Of a stretch of DNA of 64,000 nucleotides, positions 63,743 to 64,000 are shown piece after piece (position 1 is the first letter of the stretch; every line of letters begins with the position of its first letter). The position numbers and the translations under genes are program-made. Origin of the DNA: Pseudomonas sp. ADAK18 (GTDB taxonomy: Bacteria; Pseudomonadota; Gammaproteobacteria; Pseudomonadales; Pseudomonadaceae); assembly GCF_012935695.1 (NCBI RefSeq), contig NZ_CP052859.1:785001-849000 (forward strand), in the 5' to 3' direction. The notes under the pieces were generated by a model. The model did not search any database. It was not told the origin of the DNA and saw nothing but the letters and a program-made list of their open reading frames with translations.

Positions 63743-63766
63743 ATCCAAGGCTTGGCTCCCTCTTTC

Positions 63767-63790
63767 AAACCCGGCCTGGCGCCGGGTTTG
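63767..63790 (+). terminator. Rho-independent terminator after the AI-2E transporter gene
   Basis: AAACCCGGC and GCCGGGTTT pair, followed by GTTGTTG, a T-rich tail with interruptions. It separates the transporter from hda, whose promoter must lie in 63791-63972. Confidence 0.8.
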
Positions 63791-63972
63791 TTGTTGATGG
63801 AGCCTGGGCATTTGGCCATCGCGTCAAACAATCTCCACGAAATCCAACGAGTTAACGCAAACCTTTGATTTTGCTTGTGGTCTGCTGCATTGTGCGCCCG
63901 GCGTCACGGGTATAAACTTTGCAAACTTTACACAGAGGCCCCTAACGGTTCGATGGGAACTGTTCAGTCAGC

Positions 63973-64000
63973 ATGAAACCGATTCAGCTGCCCCTAGGTG
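63973..64000 (+). CDS. hda: 5' end of hda (regulatory inactivation of DnaA), cut by the window
   Basis: Only nine codons are present (MKPIQLPLG). They match the conserved start of Pseudomonas Hda, and the gene order purN-purM-DUF2066-transporter-hda fits. Hda, with the loaded clamp, promotes ATP hydrolysis by DnaA and so prevents over-initiation. The assignment rests on this short N-terminus and the context. Confidence 0.7.

Noticed and set aside
1..64000. CRISPR arrays, rRNA, tRNA, prophage or integrative element
   Set aside because: No regularly spaced direct repeats, no rRNA or tRNA signature and no integrase or phage structural gene were seen on either strand.

Overview
The window is a chromosomal segment of a Pseudomonas of the fluorescens complex. 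The evidence is GC-rich coding sequence, GTG and TTG starts behind good Shine-Dalgarno sites, palindromic REP elements of the 'tgtggcgag...' and 'tgtgggagc...' types, and gene blocks whose order matches P. aeruginosa PAO1 as I recall it (for example the PA3223-PA3228, PA3284-PA3286, PA1418-PA1422, PA0932-PA0935 and PA0943-PA0947 blocks). No rRNA, tRNA, CRISPR array or prophage was seen.

Layout. Positions 1-9.3 kb: a LysR regulator divergent from pxpABC (5-oxoprolinase), a MoxR ATPase/VWA pair, a DUF748 envelope protein, cysK and lpxO. Positions 9.3-18.5 kb: two convergent EamA exporters, aceK, an AT-rich gene for an unknown Ser/Asn-rich protein, and hrpA. Positions 18.7-22.5 kb: a FabH-like ketoacyl synthase, an ECF sigma factor with a tiny zinc-finger partner, and an OprP/OprO-type porin. 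Positions 22.58-23.94 kb and 35.38-36.75 kb: two inverted, nearly identical copies of an IS110-family (IS1111-type) element. They bracket 11.4 kb carrying a DEAD-box helicase, an MscS channel, an EamA exporter, azoR, a LysR-hydrolase-ppiA-ABC transporter cluster, aqpZ and a GNAT-like protein. Positions 36.8-45.7 kb: small secreted proteins, a lipoprotein, a TorF-like porin, a CvfB-like S1 protein, an NCS1 permease, an MFS exporter with a divergent LysR regulator, and a PA1414-like small gene. Positions 45.7-51.1 kb: the guanidinobutyrase operon (gbuA, an NTF2-like protein, NCS1 and SSS transporters) with divergent gbuR. Positions 51.1-64 kb: a tRNA DTW enzyme, cysM-rlmD, relA, mazG, DUF2058, a REPIN with a pentanucleotide repeat, DUF3108-purN-purM, DUF2066, an AI-2E/PerM transporter and the first codons of hda.

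The most notable signal is the IS pair. Both copies sit exactly between the stem and the T-tract of a Rho-independent terminator, in the same orientation relative to the terminated gene. The roughly 250-nt non-coding 3' part of the element folds on paper into a stem, a two-sided internal loop and an apical hairpin. The loop strands match the two sides of the target (CATAAAAA against TTTTTATG, and CGGGTTTTT against the stem/T-tract boundary). A second loop matches the two element ends. This is the architecture of a bridge RNA (seekRNA), here apparently programmed for transcription terminators. The second copy carries a one-base deletion that kills its transposase. Most of the rest is ordinary core genome.
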